This document shows positions 1 to 7,799 of a stretch of 26,230 nucleotides of DNA, one piece after another. This DNA is from Sphingomonadaceae bacterium (GTDB lineage: Bacteria; Pseudomonadota; Alphaproteobacteria; Sphingomonadales; Sphingomonadaceae). Location: contig JACVCM010000007.1 of NCBI GenBank assembly GCA_016742125.1, positions 1-26,230 of the forward strand. Reading direction: 5' to 3'. A model generated the notes under the pieces. That model was given only the letters and a program-made list of their open reading frames with translations. It made no database searches and was not told the DNA's origin. The position numbers were made by a program, and so were the translations under genes. The number at the start of each line of letters is the position of its first letter. The first letter of the stretch is position 1.

Positions 1-10
1 CGTACCAAAC

Positions 11-643
11 TCATCCCCCGTAATTACAGATCCGACCGTTGCGGAAAATCCCATCTGACCAGCCCCACCAAAGGCAAGCGCGTATCCCGGCCAAATCCCT
101 GCCCTCCCGCCACCCGCTTTGCCCCAGCCCCTCGACCGCCCAGTCCCCTACCGACCAGCGCACCAGCCGTAACGTCGGGAAGCCTACCGCCGCTGTCATC
201 CGGCGCACTTGGCGGTTGCGGCCTTCGTTGATGGTCAGCTTGACCCAGCAGTCTGGCACCGTCTTGCGGAAACGCACCGGCGGGTTGCGGGGCCAGATTT
301 GCGGTTCGGCGATACGCTCGGCCTCCGCGGGCAAGGTCACGCCGTCCTTCAGCCGCACACCCTTCCGCAGCGCCGCCAACGCCTCTTCGGTCACTTCGCC
401 CTCGACCTGCACCAGATAGGTCTTGGGCATCTTGTATTTCGGATCCGATATCCGCGCCTGCAAGCGACCGTCGTCAGTCAACAGCATCAGGCCCTCGCTG
501 TCCATGTCGAGCCGCCCGGCCGGATAGACGCCCGGGACGTCCACATAGTCCGACAGCGTTGGACGCGGCGAACCTGCGGTGCCTGTGTCGGTGAATTGCG
601 GCAACACACCGTAGGGTTTGTTGAAAAGGATCAGGCGGGACAT
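11..643 (-). CDS. rluE: rRNA large subunit pseudouridine synthase, RluE/RsuA family
   Basis: Converts a specific uridine in 23S rRNA to pseudouridine. The 210-residue product has no S4 domain, as in RluE, and opens directly with the catalytic fold (MSRLILFNKPYGVL). The family motif GRLDMDSEGLMLLTDDG is at about residues 43-59, with the catalytic Asp46. The segment INEGRNRQVRRM, typical of the RsuA family, is near residue 160. I chose the ATG at 643 because homology begins there. The frame is open upstream to 706 but that part is unrelated, and neither start has a good Shine-Dalgarno. It lies 66 bp after kup on the same strand and is probably co-transcribed. Odd: after VEGLGQSGWREG the protein runs about 27 more residues, rich in Trp, Gly and Cys, beyond where the family usually ends. 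This may be a real extension or a frame error near the contig end. Family is sure; RluE rather than another RsuA-type enzyme is likely. Confidence 0.85.
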   Translation of the reverse strand: MSRLILFNKPYGVLPQFTDTGTAGSPRPTLSDYVDVPGVYPAGRLDMDSEGLMLLTDDGRLQARISDPKYKMPKTYLVQVEGEVTEEALAALRKGVRLKDGVTLPAEAERIAEPQIWPRNPPVRFRKTVPDCWVKLTINEGRNRQVRRMTAAVGFPTLRLVRWSVGDWAVEGLGQSGWREGRDLAGIRACLWWGWSDGIFRNGRICNYGG

Positions 644-709
644 GACAGCAACGGTAGCAGCGGCCTCCAAATAGGAAAGGGCCGATGGAACATCATTGGC
701 CCTCATGTC

Positions 710-2650
710 CTAAACCACCACCTGCGCGCCAAGTGCCACGATCCGGTTTGAAGGAATGTGGAAAAACTCCGCAGGGTTATAGGCATTGCGCTGCAGAAAG
801 ATGAGGATGATGTCCTGCCAGAAGGGCAGCCCCTCGTCCTTCGATGCCGACAGAACATTCCGACCGACAAAATAGCTGGTCATCATCTCGGTCAGCGGTT
901 TGTCCGTCTGCGGTATCGCGCGCGCCAGATCGCTCGGTACATCCGGCGTATCCATGAATCCGTAGCGCAGGACGACACGGGCAAAATTGGCATCGACCTT
1001 CTTATATGTGACGCGATCCTCCACGGGCACATGTGGGACGCCGGCGGTCCGGACGGTCAGCACCAGATTGCGTTCGTGTAGCACGCGGTTATGCTTCAGA
1101 TTGTGCAGGATCGTACCCGGCACGCCTTCGGAATTGGCAGTCAGATACACCGCCGTCCCCTCGACCCGCGCCACCGAGCTTTTCGCCAGGGATTTACCGA
1201 GCTCCGTGAGCGTCATGGCACCTTCATTCTCCTTGGTATCGATAAGCCGCTTGCCGCGCACCCAGATCCAGATGATCAAACAGATGAACGCACCGACAGC
1301 CAGCGGAACCCAGCCGCCGTCCACCACGCGCAATATGTTGGCGCCAAAGAAAACAATGTCGATGGCAAGGAAGGGAACGATTACCAGCAACGACTTGGCG
1401 AGGCTCCATTTCCAAAGCTTGTGGACGACGACAAAGGCAAGGCAGGTCGTCACAACCATGGTTCCCGTTACCGCGATGCCATAGGCCGATGCCATGGCCG
1501 AAGAGCTGCGGAACTGCACAACCAGCAACCACACGCCGAACAGCAGCATCCAGTTGATCGCCGGGATGTAGATTTGCCCTGCGCTCCCCGGCGATGTCTG
1601 CACGATTTTCATGCGCGGCAGCAGGCCAAGCTGGATGGCTTGCTGCGTCAGCGAATAGGCACCGGTGATGACTGCCTGACTGGCGATGATGGTGGCAAGA
1701 CCGGCCAAAATGATGAGCGGGACGCGTAATATCTCGGGCGACATCAGGAAGAACCAGTCTTTGGTTTCCAGCGGGATGCCTGCAGCTTGCGCTTCCTGCA
1801 ATGCAGCCATCGCAAAGGCGCCTTGACCGAAATAATTCAGGCTGAGCGCGGGAAATACCAGCAGGAACCAACCGAGCCGGATCGGAAATTTACCGAAATG
1901 GCCCATGTCAGCGGTCAGGGCTTCGGCGCCGGTGACGGTCAAGAATACCGAGCCAAGCACAATCAGGCCGATCATGCCATTGCTGGCGAGAAACGATACC
2001 GCATGATGTGGCGACAGCGCTCCCAAAATGCCCGGATAGTCGGAGATGTGCAGAATGCCCAAGCCAGCGAGAGCCAGGAACCAGACAACGCAGATCGGAC
2101 CGAACAGTTTAGACACTATGGCGGTGCCGCGAAACTGGATGGCAAACAGCGCAATCAGGATGACGAGCGTCATATTGATGATTGTCTGCTGCGAAATCCC
2201 ATCGCCGACGCCCGGTATGGTTTTGGTCCCTTCCACGGCGGACAGCACCGACAGTGCAGGGGTAATAATCGCATCGCCGTAGAACAATGCTGCTCCGACA
2301 GCGCCAAGCGCCAACACGAAGCCTTTGCGTCCCCCGATACCGCGACCGGCAAGCGCGAGAAGCGCCAACACGCCGCCCTCGCCGTCATTGTCGGCGCGCA
2401 TCAGGAAGATGATATATTTGACGGTAACGACCAGTATTAGCGACCAGAGCGCCAGGCTGAGCACACCGAATATCGCCGCCTCCTGAATGCCGCCCGACGG
2501 TGCGCTGTGGTGCAGCGCCTCGCGAAAGGCATAAAGCGGACTGGTGCCGATATCGCCAAAGACAACGCCGATCGCGCCAACCGTTAGCGCCGCGAGTGAA
2601 TGTTTATGTTTGGAGTTTGAATCAACTGAACCCGAATGCGTATTTTGCAT
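710..2650 (-). CDS. kup: Low-affinity potassium uptake protein Kup
   Basis: Inner-membrane K+ uptake protein of the KUP/HAK/KT family, thought to be a K+/H+ symporter. The 646-residue product has the family signature GVVFGDIGTSPLYAF at residues 28-42. About twelve hydrophobic segments follow, up to roughly residue 450. Then comes a hydrophilic C-terminal domain, as expected for bacterial Kup (usually 620-680 residues). The frame is open to 2707, but the ATG at 2650 has AGAGG nine bases upstream, whereas the start at 2707 has nothing comparable. The 183-bp leader (2651-2833) is strikingly AT-rich beside its neighbours and contains the small palindrome TTGCATTGCAA at 2694-2704. It probably holds the promoter, but I could not fix -35 and -10 boxes. 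rluE follows 66 bp downstream. Confidence 0.95.
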   Translation of the reverse strand: MQNTHSGSVDSNSKHKHSLAALTVGAIGVVFGDIGTSPLYAFREALHHSAPSGGIQEAAIFGVLSLALWSLILVVTVKYIIFLMRADNDGEGGVLALLALAGRGIGGRKGFVLALGAVGAALFYGDAIITPALSVLSAVEGTKTIPGVGDGISQQTIINMTLVILIALFAIQFRGTAIVSKLFGPICVVWFLALAGLGILHISDYPGILGALSPHHAVSFLASNGMIGLIVLGSVFLTVTGAEALTADMGHFGKFPIRLGWFLLVFPALSLNYFGQGAFAMAALQEAQAAGIPLETKDWFFLMSPEILRVPLIILAGLATIIASQAVITGAYSLTQQAIQLGLLPRMKIVQTSPGSAGQIYIPAINWMLLFGVWLLVVQFRSSSAMASAYGIAVTGTMVVTTCLAFVVVHKLWKWSLAKSLLVIVPFLAIDIVFFGANILRVVDGGWVPLAVGAFICLIIWIWVRGKRLIDTKENEGAMTLTELGKSLAKSSVARVEGTAVYLTANSEGVPGTILHNLKHNRVLHERNLVLTVRTAGVPHVPVEDRVTYKKVDANFARVVLRYGFMDTPDVPSDLARAIPQTDKPLTEMMTSYFVGRNVLSASKDEGLPFWQDIILIFLQRNAYNPAEFFHIPSNRIVALGAQVVV

Positions 2651-2833
2651 GACCGGAAACCTCTGTTGTGGGGCGGCGGCAATTACGCTTTCTATATTGC
2701 AATGCAACAGAAATTTTTTAGGGACTTTAGTATTTATTTTTCAATAGTTTAAAAAGTTTTTTATCCCAACTATCGTAATTGAGAATGTTCATATTTCGCG
2801 TGTGCACAATTTCGACTCGTCAACAGAATCTGG

Positions 2834-3421
2834 TCAGGGCCAAAATTTCAGTTCGCCCTTGCGCTTTGGCGCGGCAATGATTCCGTCGGCCTTTTTCGAG
2901 AGCACGGACGCAGCAACAACACCCGCCAATGCGCCGAATAAATGAGACTCGAACGAGACATAGCCTTGGGTCGGCAATATGCCGAATACCATCCCGCCGT
3001 AGAAAAACACAACCGCCAGCGCGATGGCGATGTTGCGGGGGCTGCGGTCGAACCAGGCGAGCGCGATCACGAGACTCCACAGCCCGAAAACCCAGCCACT
3101 GGCGCCAATATGGTCGCCGGGCCGGGCAAACAGCCAGACCAGCGCACCGCCAAGCAGGATGATGACCGCGCTGGCCTTCACGAAATAGCGAAGCCCCTGA
3201 AGAAGGACCAGCGACCCTAGCACGACGAATGCCGCCAGATTGCTGCCCAGATGCCCGACATCGGCGTGGATAAGCGGTGCCGTCGCAACTGTGTAGGCAC
3301 CCCCGATCTCGCGCGGCTCGATCCCGAAATTGGAAAGATACCCGCCACTGAAAAAGTTGACGATATGCACGGCGATCATCGCCGCACTCACGCCTATAAT
3401 CGCCTTCCAATGCCGGATCAT
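2834..3421 (-). CDS. Rhomboid family intramembrane serine protease
   Basis: Predicted polytopic membrane protease that cleaves substrates within or next to the bilayer. The 195-residue protein has about six hydrophobic segments. It carries the rhomboid hallmarks in order: HxxxxHxxxN (H52, H57, N61), the nucleophile motif GASG (Ser108), and the catalytic His160 in the last core helix (SFESHLFGALAG). Both members of the Ser-His dyad are present, so it should be active. The last ~20 residues are a basic, soluble tail. It stands alone between the groEL terminator and the kup leader; its own promoter must lie in 3422-3467. The substrate is unknown. The ATG at 3421 directly precedes the first hydrophobic segment. 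Confidence 0.9.
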   Translation of the reverse strand: MIRHWKAIIGVSAAMIAVHIVNFFSGGYLSNFGIEPREIGGAYTVATAPLIHADVGHLGSNLAAFVVLGSLVLLQGLRYFVKASAVIILLGGALVWLFARPGDHIGASGWVFGLWSLVIALAWFDRSPRNIAIALAVVFFYGGMVFGILPTQGYVSFESHLFGALAGVVAASVLSKKADGIIAAPKRKGELKFWP

Positions 3422-3467
3422 TTCCGTCTCCTATGCGCGAACTGTATTACCCATATAACACAATACC

Positions 3468-3506
3468 ACAAAAAGAAAAGGCCGGTGCGTTTCCACACCG
3501 GACCTT
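3468..3506 (-). terminator. Rho-independent terminator of groESL
   Basis: Read on the minus strand, a GC-rich hairpin (AAGGtCCGGTGTG, loop GAAA, CGCACCGGCCTT; one bulged base) is followed by TTTTCTTTTTGTGG. It starts 27 bp after the groEL stop and ends before the rhomboid start codon, so it should separate groESL from that gene. Confidence 0.85.
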
Positions 3507-3532
3507 CTGTATTGTTCGGAAATGAACTCTCT

Positions 3533-5179
3533 TTAGAAATCCATGCCGCCCATGCCGCCCATGCCGCCGGGCATTCCGCCCATGGCAGGAGCCTTGTCTT
3601 CCGGTGCTTCCGAAATGGTCGCTTCGGTGGTGATCAGCAGGCCGGCAACCGATGCAGCATCCTGCAGCGCCGTGCGCACGACCTTGGTCGGGTCTACAAC
3701 GCCGGCCGCTACGAGATTTTCGTAGGTGTCGGTCGCAGCGTTGAAGCCCTGTGCCTGGTCGCCTTCGCGCAGCAGGTTACCGGCAACCACCGCGCCGTCA
3801 TGACCCGCATTCTGCGCGATCTGACGCAGCGGGGCTTCGATCGCCTTGCGGACGATGTCGATGCCACGGGTCTGGTCGTCGTTCGCGCCCTTCAGGCCTT
3901 CGAGAGCCCTGGTGGCGTAAAGAAGAGCGGTACCGCCGCCGGGGACGATGCCTTCTTCGACAGCAGCGCGGGTTGCATGCAGCGCGTCATCGACGCGGTC
4001 CTTGCGCTCCTTCACTTCGACTTCGGTCGCACCGCCGACCTTGATAACGGCCACACCGCCGGCGAGCTTCGCCAGACGTTCCTGCAGCTTTTCACGGTCG
4101 TAATCGCTGGTGGTGGTTTCGATCTGCGCGCGTATCGCTTCGACGCGGCCCTTGATCGCGTCGGCTTCACCCGCACCGTCGACGATGGTGGTGTTGTCCT
4201 TGTCGATGGTGACGCGCTTTGCCTGACCCAGCATGCCGATGGTAACCGATTCCAGCTTGATGCCGAGATCCTCGGAAATCATCTCGCCCTTGGTCAGGAT
4301 CGCGATATCTTCCAGCATCGCCTTGCGACGGTCGCCAAAGCCCGGTGCCTTGACCGCAGCAATCTTCAGGCCGCCACGCAGCTTGTTGACCACGAGGGTG
4401 GCAAGAGCTTCGCCTTCGACGTCTTCAGCGATGATGAGCAACGGACGACCCGATTGCACCACAGCTTCGAGGATCGGCAACATGGCTTGCAGGTTGCTGA
4501 GCTTCTTTTCGTGGATCAGGATGTACGGATTCTCAAGTTCGACCGACATCTTTTCGGTGTTGGTGATGAAGTAAGGCGAGAGGTACCCGCGGTCGAACTG
4601 CATGCCTTCAACGACATCGAGTTCGAATTCGAGGCCCTTGGCTTCTTCAACGGTGATGACGCCTTCCTTGCCGACCTTGTCCATCGCTTCGGCAATCTTC
4701 TCACCGACTTCGGTGTCGCCATTTGCCGAGATGATGCCGACCTGCGCAATTTCGGCCGAACCGGTGACGGGCTTGGAACGGCCCTTCAGGTCTTCGACCA
4801 CCTTGGCAACGGCCAAATCAACGCCGCGCTTCAGGTCCATCGGGTTCATGCCGGCAGCAACCGACTTCATACCTTCGCGCACGATCGCCTGCGCAAGTAC
4901 GGTAGCGGTGGTGGTGCCGTCGCCTGCCGCGTCATTGGCCTTCGACGCCACTTCGCGGATCATCTGCGCGCCCATATTCTCGAACTTGTCCTTCAGTTCG
5001 ATTTCCTTGGCAACGGTAACGCCGTCCTTGGTGATGCGGGGAGCACCGAAGCTCTTGTCGATAACGACATTGCGGCCCTTGGGACCGAGGGTCACTTTCA
5101 CCGCGTCGGCGAGGATGTCTACGCCGCGCAAAATGCGTTCACGCGCATCGCGGCCGAATTTCACGTCTTTAGCAGCCAT
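3533..5179 (-). CDS. groL: Chaperonin GroEL (Hsp60)
   Basis: ATP-driven 14-subunit chaperonin that folds cytosolic proteins together with GroES. The product is 548 residues, the usual length. It begins MAAKDVKFGRDARERILRGV. It contains the ATP-site sequences VTLGPKGRNVV near residue 28 and AGDGTTTATVL near residue 85, the loop GGGTALL near residue 415, and the flexible GGM-rich C-terminal tail ending in MGGMDF. AAGGA lies upstream of the ATG. It is the second gene of the CIRCE-controlled operon, 115 bp after groES. That gap is mostly one long hairpin, which could adjust the GroEL:GroES ratio (inference). Confidence 0.99.
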   Translation of the reverse strand: MAAKDVKFGRDARERILRGVDILADAVKVTLGPKGRNVVIDKSFGAPRITKDGVTVAKEIELKDKFENMGAQMIREVASKANDAAGDGTTTATVLAQAIVREGMKSVAAGMNPMDLKRGVDLAVAKVVEDLKGRSKPVTGSAEIAQVGIISANGDTEVGEKIAEAMDKVGKEGVITVEEAKGLEFELDVVEGMQFDRGYLSPYFITNTEKMSVELENPYILIHEKKLSNLQAMLPILEAVVQSGRPLLIIAEDVEGEALATLVVNKLRGGLKIAAVKAPGFGDRRKAMLEDIAILTKGEMISEDLGIKLESVTIGMLGQAKRVTIDKDNTTIVDGAGEADAIKGRVEAIRAQIETTTSDYDREKLQERLAKLAGGVAVIKVGGATEVEVKERKDRVDDALHATRAAVEEGIVPGGGTALLYATRALEGLKGANDDQTRGIDIVRKAIEAPLRQIAQNAGHDGAVVAGNLLREGDQAQGFNAATDTYENLVAAGVVDPTKVVRTALQDAASVAGLLITTEATISEAPEDKAPAMGGMPGGMGGMGGMDF

Positions 5180-5213
5180 GATATTGTTCCTTTGTTCAAA
5201 TCTCTAAAACATT

Positions 5214-5281
5214 CGTCATCCTGGACTTGTTTCAGGATAACGGGCGGCGGTGCGTTATCCTGAAACAAGTTCAGGATGACG
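5214..5281. repeat. Long inverted repeat between groES and groEL
   Basis: Two 29-base arms (5214-5242 and 5253-5281) are complementary except for one base, separated by a 10-base loop (GGCGGCGGTG). Each arm has the core GTCATCCTG-AACTTGTTTCAGGAT. From general knowledge, this looks like a dispersed palindromic element of sphingomonad genomes rather than a groE-specific structure; copy number cannot be checked here. In the groESL transcript it would form a very stable stem just before the groEL ribosome-binding site. It has no T-tract, so it is not a normal intrinsic terminator. Confidence 0.85.
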
Positions 5282-5294
5282 ATCCGTGGTAATG

Positions 5295-5582
5295 TCAGCC
5301 GACAATCCCCAGAATGTCGGATTCCTTCATGATCAGCAGGTCTTCACCGTCGATCTTGACTTCGGTGCCCGACCATTTGCCAAACAGGATGCGGTCGCCG
5401 GACTTGACGTCGAGCGGGGTTACGGTGCCATCCTCGGCCTTCGCGCCCGAACCGACGGAGACGACTTCGCCTTCCTGCGGCTTTTCCTGGGCACTGTCGG
5501 GGATGATAATCCCGCCAGCGGTTTTTGCTTCGGCCTCGACCCGACGGACGAGGACGCGGTCATGCAACGGACGAAATGCCAT
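5295..5582 (-). CDS. groS: Co-chaperonin GroES (Hsp10)
   Basis: Heptameric lid of the GroEL chamber. The 95-residue product shows the family start MAFRPLHDRVLVRRVE. It has the mobile GroEL-binding loop at about residues 17-33 (EAKTAGGIIIPDSAQEKPQE) and the end motif DILGIVG. A strong AAGGAAGG precedes the ATG. It is the first gene of the operon; CIRCE lies 62 bp upstream of the start codon. Confidence 0.99.
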   Translation of the reverse strand: MAFRPLHDRVLVRRVEAEAKTAGGIIIPDSAQEKPQEGEVVSVGSGAKAEDGTVTPLDVKSGDRILFGKWSGTEVKIDGEDLLIMKESDILGIVG

Positions 5583-5643
5583 ATTGAACCTTCCTTTTGT
5601 TGTTTCGCCATCCCGCCCCAGCGGGACGGCAATGAATTGCGTG

Positions 5644-5670
5644 TTAGCACTCGTTAAAGCGGAGTGCTAA
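5644..5670 (-). promoter_or_regulatory. CIRCE operator (HrcA binding site)
   Basis: A perfect match to the CIRCE consensus: TTAGCACTC, nine bases, GAGTGCTAA. HrcA binds this site and represses groESL until heat stress. It sits in the 5' untranslated region between promoter and groES, the classical position. hrcA itself is not in the window. Confidence 0.97.
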
Positions 5671-5678
5671 CGGCTGCC

Positions 5679-5707
5679 CAGATAGGACTTTTTTATGACC
5701 GGTCAAG
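5679..5707 (-). promoter_or_regulatory. Probable groESL promoter
   Basis: On the minus strand, CTTGACC is followed after 14-16 bases by CCTATCTG, ending eight bases before CIRCE. The -35 (TTGACC) and -10 (TATCTG, 16-bp spacing) fit a sigma-70 promoter. CTTG and CCTATCT also resemble the alphaproteobacterial heat-shock sigma factor RpoH pattern. Dual control by RpoH and HrcA is therefore plausible but inferred. Confidence 0.6.
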
Positions 5708-6093
5708 GACTCTGAAAACTAATTTTTTGGGTTTTGTGAAAGCCGCAGAAAACCGTGCAAGTTCACAGGCAAATCGACCTTTTCGCTTTTGGACTTTTTT
5801 ACCCCCGTGAGCGACCTCTTCGTGTCTTCGTGCGAACCAATCTGCACAACCGAGCGGTTTGAATTACCGAGAGAGACAAGGGTTCGCACGAAGACACGAA
5901 GAAAGAGTGCCAAAGATCGACGCTAATCCGCCGGTTCCGAGCGGAAAGTCACACTGAATTCTCACCTGAAACGGGTGGCGACGCAGTTGGGTCTGCTGGC
6001 GTGTTAGCTGATTGCAAGCCCTTGCAGCCATTGGGCGGATAACGATGTCGCATGACGCTGACAGTTGAAATCCTACATTTCAAGCGATCAATC
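5708..6093. other. Non-coding gap between groESL promoter and hisF end
   Basis: About 386 bp with no supported gene. The only clear structure is the inverted repeat at 5818-5901, listed separately. Short open frames here cross the repeat, have no ribosome-binding site and resemble nothing I know. No terminator for the his operon was recognised after hisF. GC content falls in 5690-5810, where there are several T-runs. Confidence 0.6.
5818..5901. repeat. Inverted repeat with 8-base-period arms
   Basis: The 21-base arms at 5818-5838 and 5881-5901 are perfect inverted copies, 42 bases apart. Each arm contains two tandem octamers (CTTCGTGT, CTTCGTGC) followed by GAACC. The architecture matches the element at 7717-7783 although the bases differ. 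Confidence 0.8.
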
Positions 6094-6855
6094 TCAACAA
6101 CTTCTCGCCGCCAACCCCGCCGCCCTGAGCGCCGCATGCGCATCGGCAATGCTGGCCTCGCCGAAATGGAAGATCGAGGCGGCCAGAACCGCGCTGGCGT
6201 GGCCCTTCTTCACACCTTCGACCAGATGCTCCAAATTGCCGACGCCGCCGCTCGCGACCACAGGGATATCGACCGCGTCGGCGATGGCGCGGGTGAGTTC
6301 GAGGTCATAGCCGTCGCGCGTGCCGTCGCGGTCCATGCTGGTGACGAGCAATTCGCCTGCGCCGAGGCTCGCCAGCTTCACCGCATGGTCGAGCGCATCG
6401 ATGCCGGTCGGTTTGCGGCCGCCATGAGTGAAGATTTCCCATCCCGCACCAACGCGCTTGGCATCCACCGAAGCTACGACACATTGGCTGCCAAACCGTT
6501 CGGCGATATCGGCAACCACTTCGGGCCGCGCCACCGCTGCGCTGTTCACCGCCACCTTGTCCGCGCCCGCCAGCAGCAACGCCCGCGCATCCTCGGCACT
6601 TCGTACTCCGCCGCCGACGGTCAGCGGCATAAAGCACACTTCTGCCGTGCGCCGGACCACGTCTATGATCGTCCCTCGCCCTTCGTGCGATGCGCCGATG
6701 TCGAGAAAGCAGAGCTCGTCCGCTCCCGCCGCATCATAAGCCTGCGCCTGCTCCACCGGATCGCCCGCATCGCGCAGGTCGACAAAGTTGACGCCCTTGA
6801 CCACGCGGCCATTGGCGACGTCGAGGCAGGGAATGACGCGGATGCGGACGGTCAT
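6094..6855 (-). CDS. hisF: Imidazole glycerol phosphate synthase subunit HisF
   Basis: Cyclase subunit of IGP synthase, in histidine biosynthesis. It uses ammonia from HisH to convert PRFAR to IGP and AICAR. The 253-residue (beta-alpha)8 barrel has the catalytic Asp in VIPCLDVANGRVVKG (D12) and the second catalytic Asp in ASVDAKR near residue 131. Phosphate-binding loops TVGGGVRS and ASGGVGN are also present. All are intact, so it should be functional. The ATG at 6855 starts just before the conserved first strand. It is last in the hisB-hisH-hisA-hisF run, 118 bp after hisA, with a double hairpin repeat in the gap. hisE and hisI, often next to hisF in alphaproteobacteria, are not adjacent. 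Confidence 0.98.
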   Translation of the reverse strand: MTVRIRVIPCLDVANGRVVKGVNFVDLRDAGDPVEQAQAYDAAGADELCFLDIGASHEGRGTIIDVVRRTAEVCFMPLTVGGGVRSAEDARALLLAGADKVAVNSAAVARPEVVADIAERFGSQCVVASVDAKRVGAGWEIFTHGGRKPTGIDALDHAVKLASLGAGELLVTSMDRDGTRDGYDLELTRAIADAVDIPVVASGGVGNLEHLVEGVKKGHASAVLAASIFHFGEASIADAHAALRAAGLAARSC

Positions 6856-6856
6856 T

Positions 6857-6960
6857 GGCTCCCCTCCCGCTTGCGGGAGGGGTTGGGGGAGGGTGAGCCA
6901 TTGAAGGCCAGCGCCACTGACCCTCCCCTAGCCCCTCCCGCAAGCGGGAGGGGAACTGGC
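6857..6960. repeat. Paired palindromic repeats between hisA and hisF
   Basis: Two copies of a GC-rich palindrome occur: CCCCTCCCGC-TTGCGGGAGGGG at 6861-6882 and CCCCTCCCGC-AAGCGGGAGGGG at 6932-6953. Flanking tails (TTGGGGGAGGGTGA; CCCTCCCCTAGC) make the whole block a larger inverted repeat. This is the arrangement of two REP elements head to head (BIME-like). It fills most of the intergenic space. Confidence 0.85.
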
Positions 6961-6973
6961 TGCGCCAACACAC

Positions 6974-7702
6974 TCACGCCCGCTCCGCCATAGCAATCGC
7001 CGTCGCCAGATCCAGCCGCCCGTCATAAATCGCGCGGCCGGTAATCACGCCTTCGATGCCATCCTTGGCATGCAAAGCCAGCATCCGGATATCGTCCAGC
7101 CCCTTGACCCCGCCGCTCGCAATCACCGGAATCTGCACACTGCGCGCCAGATCGACCGTGGCGTCTATATTGCACCCGGTCAGCATCCCGTCGCGCCCAA
7201 CATCGGTGAACAGAATCGACGCGACGCCCGCATCCTCGAACCGACGCGCAAGATCCACCACCGGCATGTCGGATTTCTCCGCCCAGCCTTCGGTCGCAAC
7301 GAAGCCGTCACGGGCATCGACGGCAACGACAATCCCGTTCTCAAATTCGCGCGCCATGTCCTTCACAAATTGCGGATTTTTAAGCGCCGCCGTCCCGATC
7401 ACCAGCCGCGCGACGCCCATCTCGAACCAGCGCTCGACCGTCTCGACATTCCGGATACCGCCGCCCAGTTGGACATAGCCGGGGAAATTCTCGATAATGC
7501 CCTCGACCGCCTCGGCATTTTCGGGGCGTCCGGCAAAGGCGCCATCAAGGTCCACCACATGCAAAAACTCCGCACCCTGTTCCGCAAACAGCAAAGCCTG
7601 CGCCGCCGGATCGTCGGCATAGACCGTCGCACGATCCATATCGCCCTCGGCAAGGCGCACGACTTCGCCACCCTTGAGGTCGATTGCGGGGAAAACGATC
7701 AT
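6974..7702 (-). CDS. hisA: Phosphoribosylformimino-AICAR-phosphate isomerase HisA
   Basis: Fourth enzyme of histidine synthesis: opens the ribose ring of ProFAR to give PRFAR, the substrate of HisF-HisH. The 242-residue barrel starts MIVFPAIDLKGG with catalytic Asp8. The second catalytic Asp lies in VVAVDARDG near residue 128. Phosphate-binding loops LGGGIRN and ASGGVKG are present. The frame is open upstream to 7747, but that part reads through the repeat at 7717-7783. The ATG at 7702 matches family starts and has AGGAGACAGGA just upstream. It follows hisH by 97 bp, most of it repeat. Confidence 0.97.
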   Translation of the reverse strand: MIVFPAIDLKGGEVVRLAEGDMDRATVYADDPAAQALLFAEQGAEFLHVVDLDGAFAGRPENAEAVEGIIENFPGYVQLGGGIRNVETVERWFEMGVARLVIGTAALKNPQFVKDMAREFENGIVVAVDARDGFVATEGWAEKSDMPVVDLARRFEDAGVASILFTDVGRDGMLTGCNIDATVDLARSVQIPVIASGGVKGLDDIRMLALHAKDGIEGVITGRAIYDGRLDLATAIAMAERA

Positions 7703-7716
7703 ATAATCCTGTCTCC

Positions 7717-7783
7717 TCTCCGCGTCTCCGCGTCTCCGCGTGGACAAAAAAGAGATTCACGCGGAGACGCGGAGTCGCGGAGA
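7717..7783. repeat. Inverted repeat of tandem octamers between hisH and hisA
   Basis: Arms at about 7717-7742 and 7758-7783 are complementary with one mismatch; the loop is 15 bases (starting GACAAAAAAG). The left arm is three tandem copies of CTCCGCGT. The structure lies about a dozen bases upstream of the hisA ribosome-binding site in the his transcript. Confidence 0.85.
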
Positions 7784-7799
7784 ATGTGGTGCGGCAAGG

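Noticed and set aside
3251..5263. 670-codon open frame on the plus strand opposite groEL
   Set aside because: It is the antisense shadow of a highly expressed, codon-biased gene; the product is low-complexity for His, Asp and Arg and resembles nothing, and groEL is certain on the other strand.
5719..5913. 64-codon minus-strand frame beyond the groESL promoter
   Set aside because: It is partly built from the inverted repeat at 5818-5901 and has no ribosome-binding site or recognisable product.
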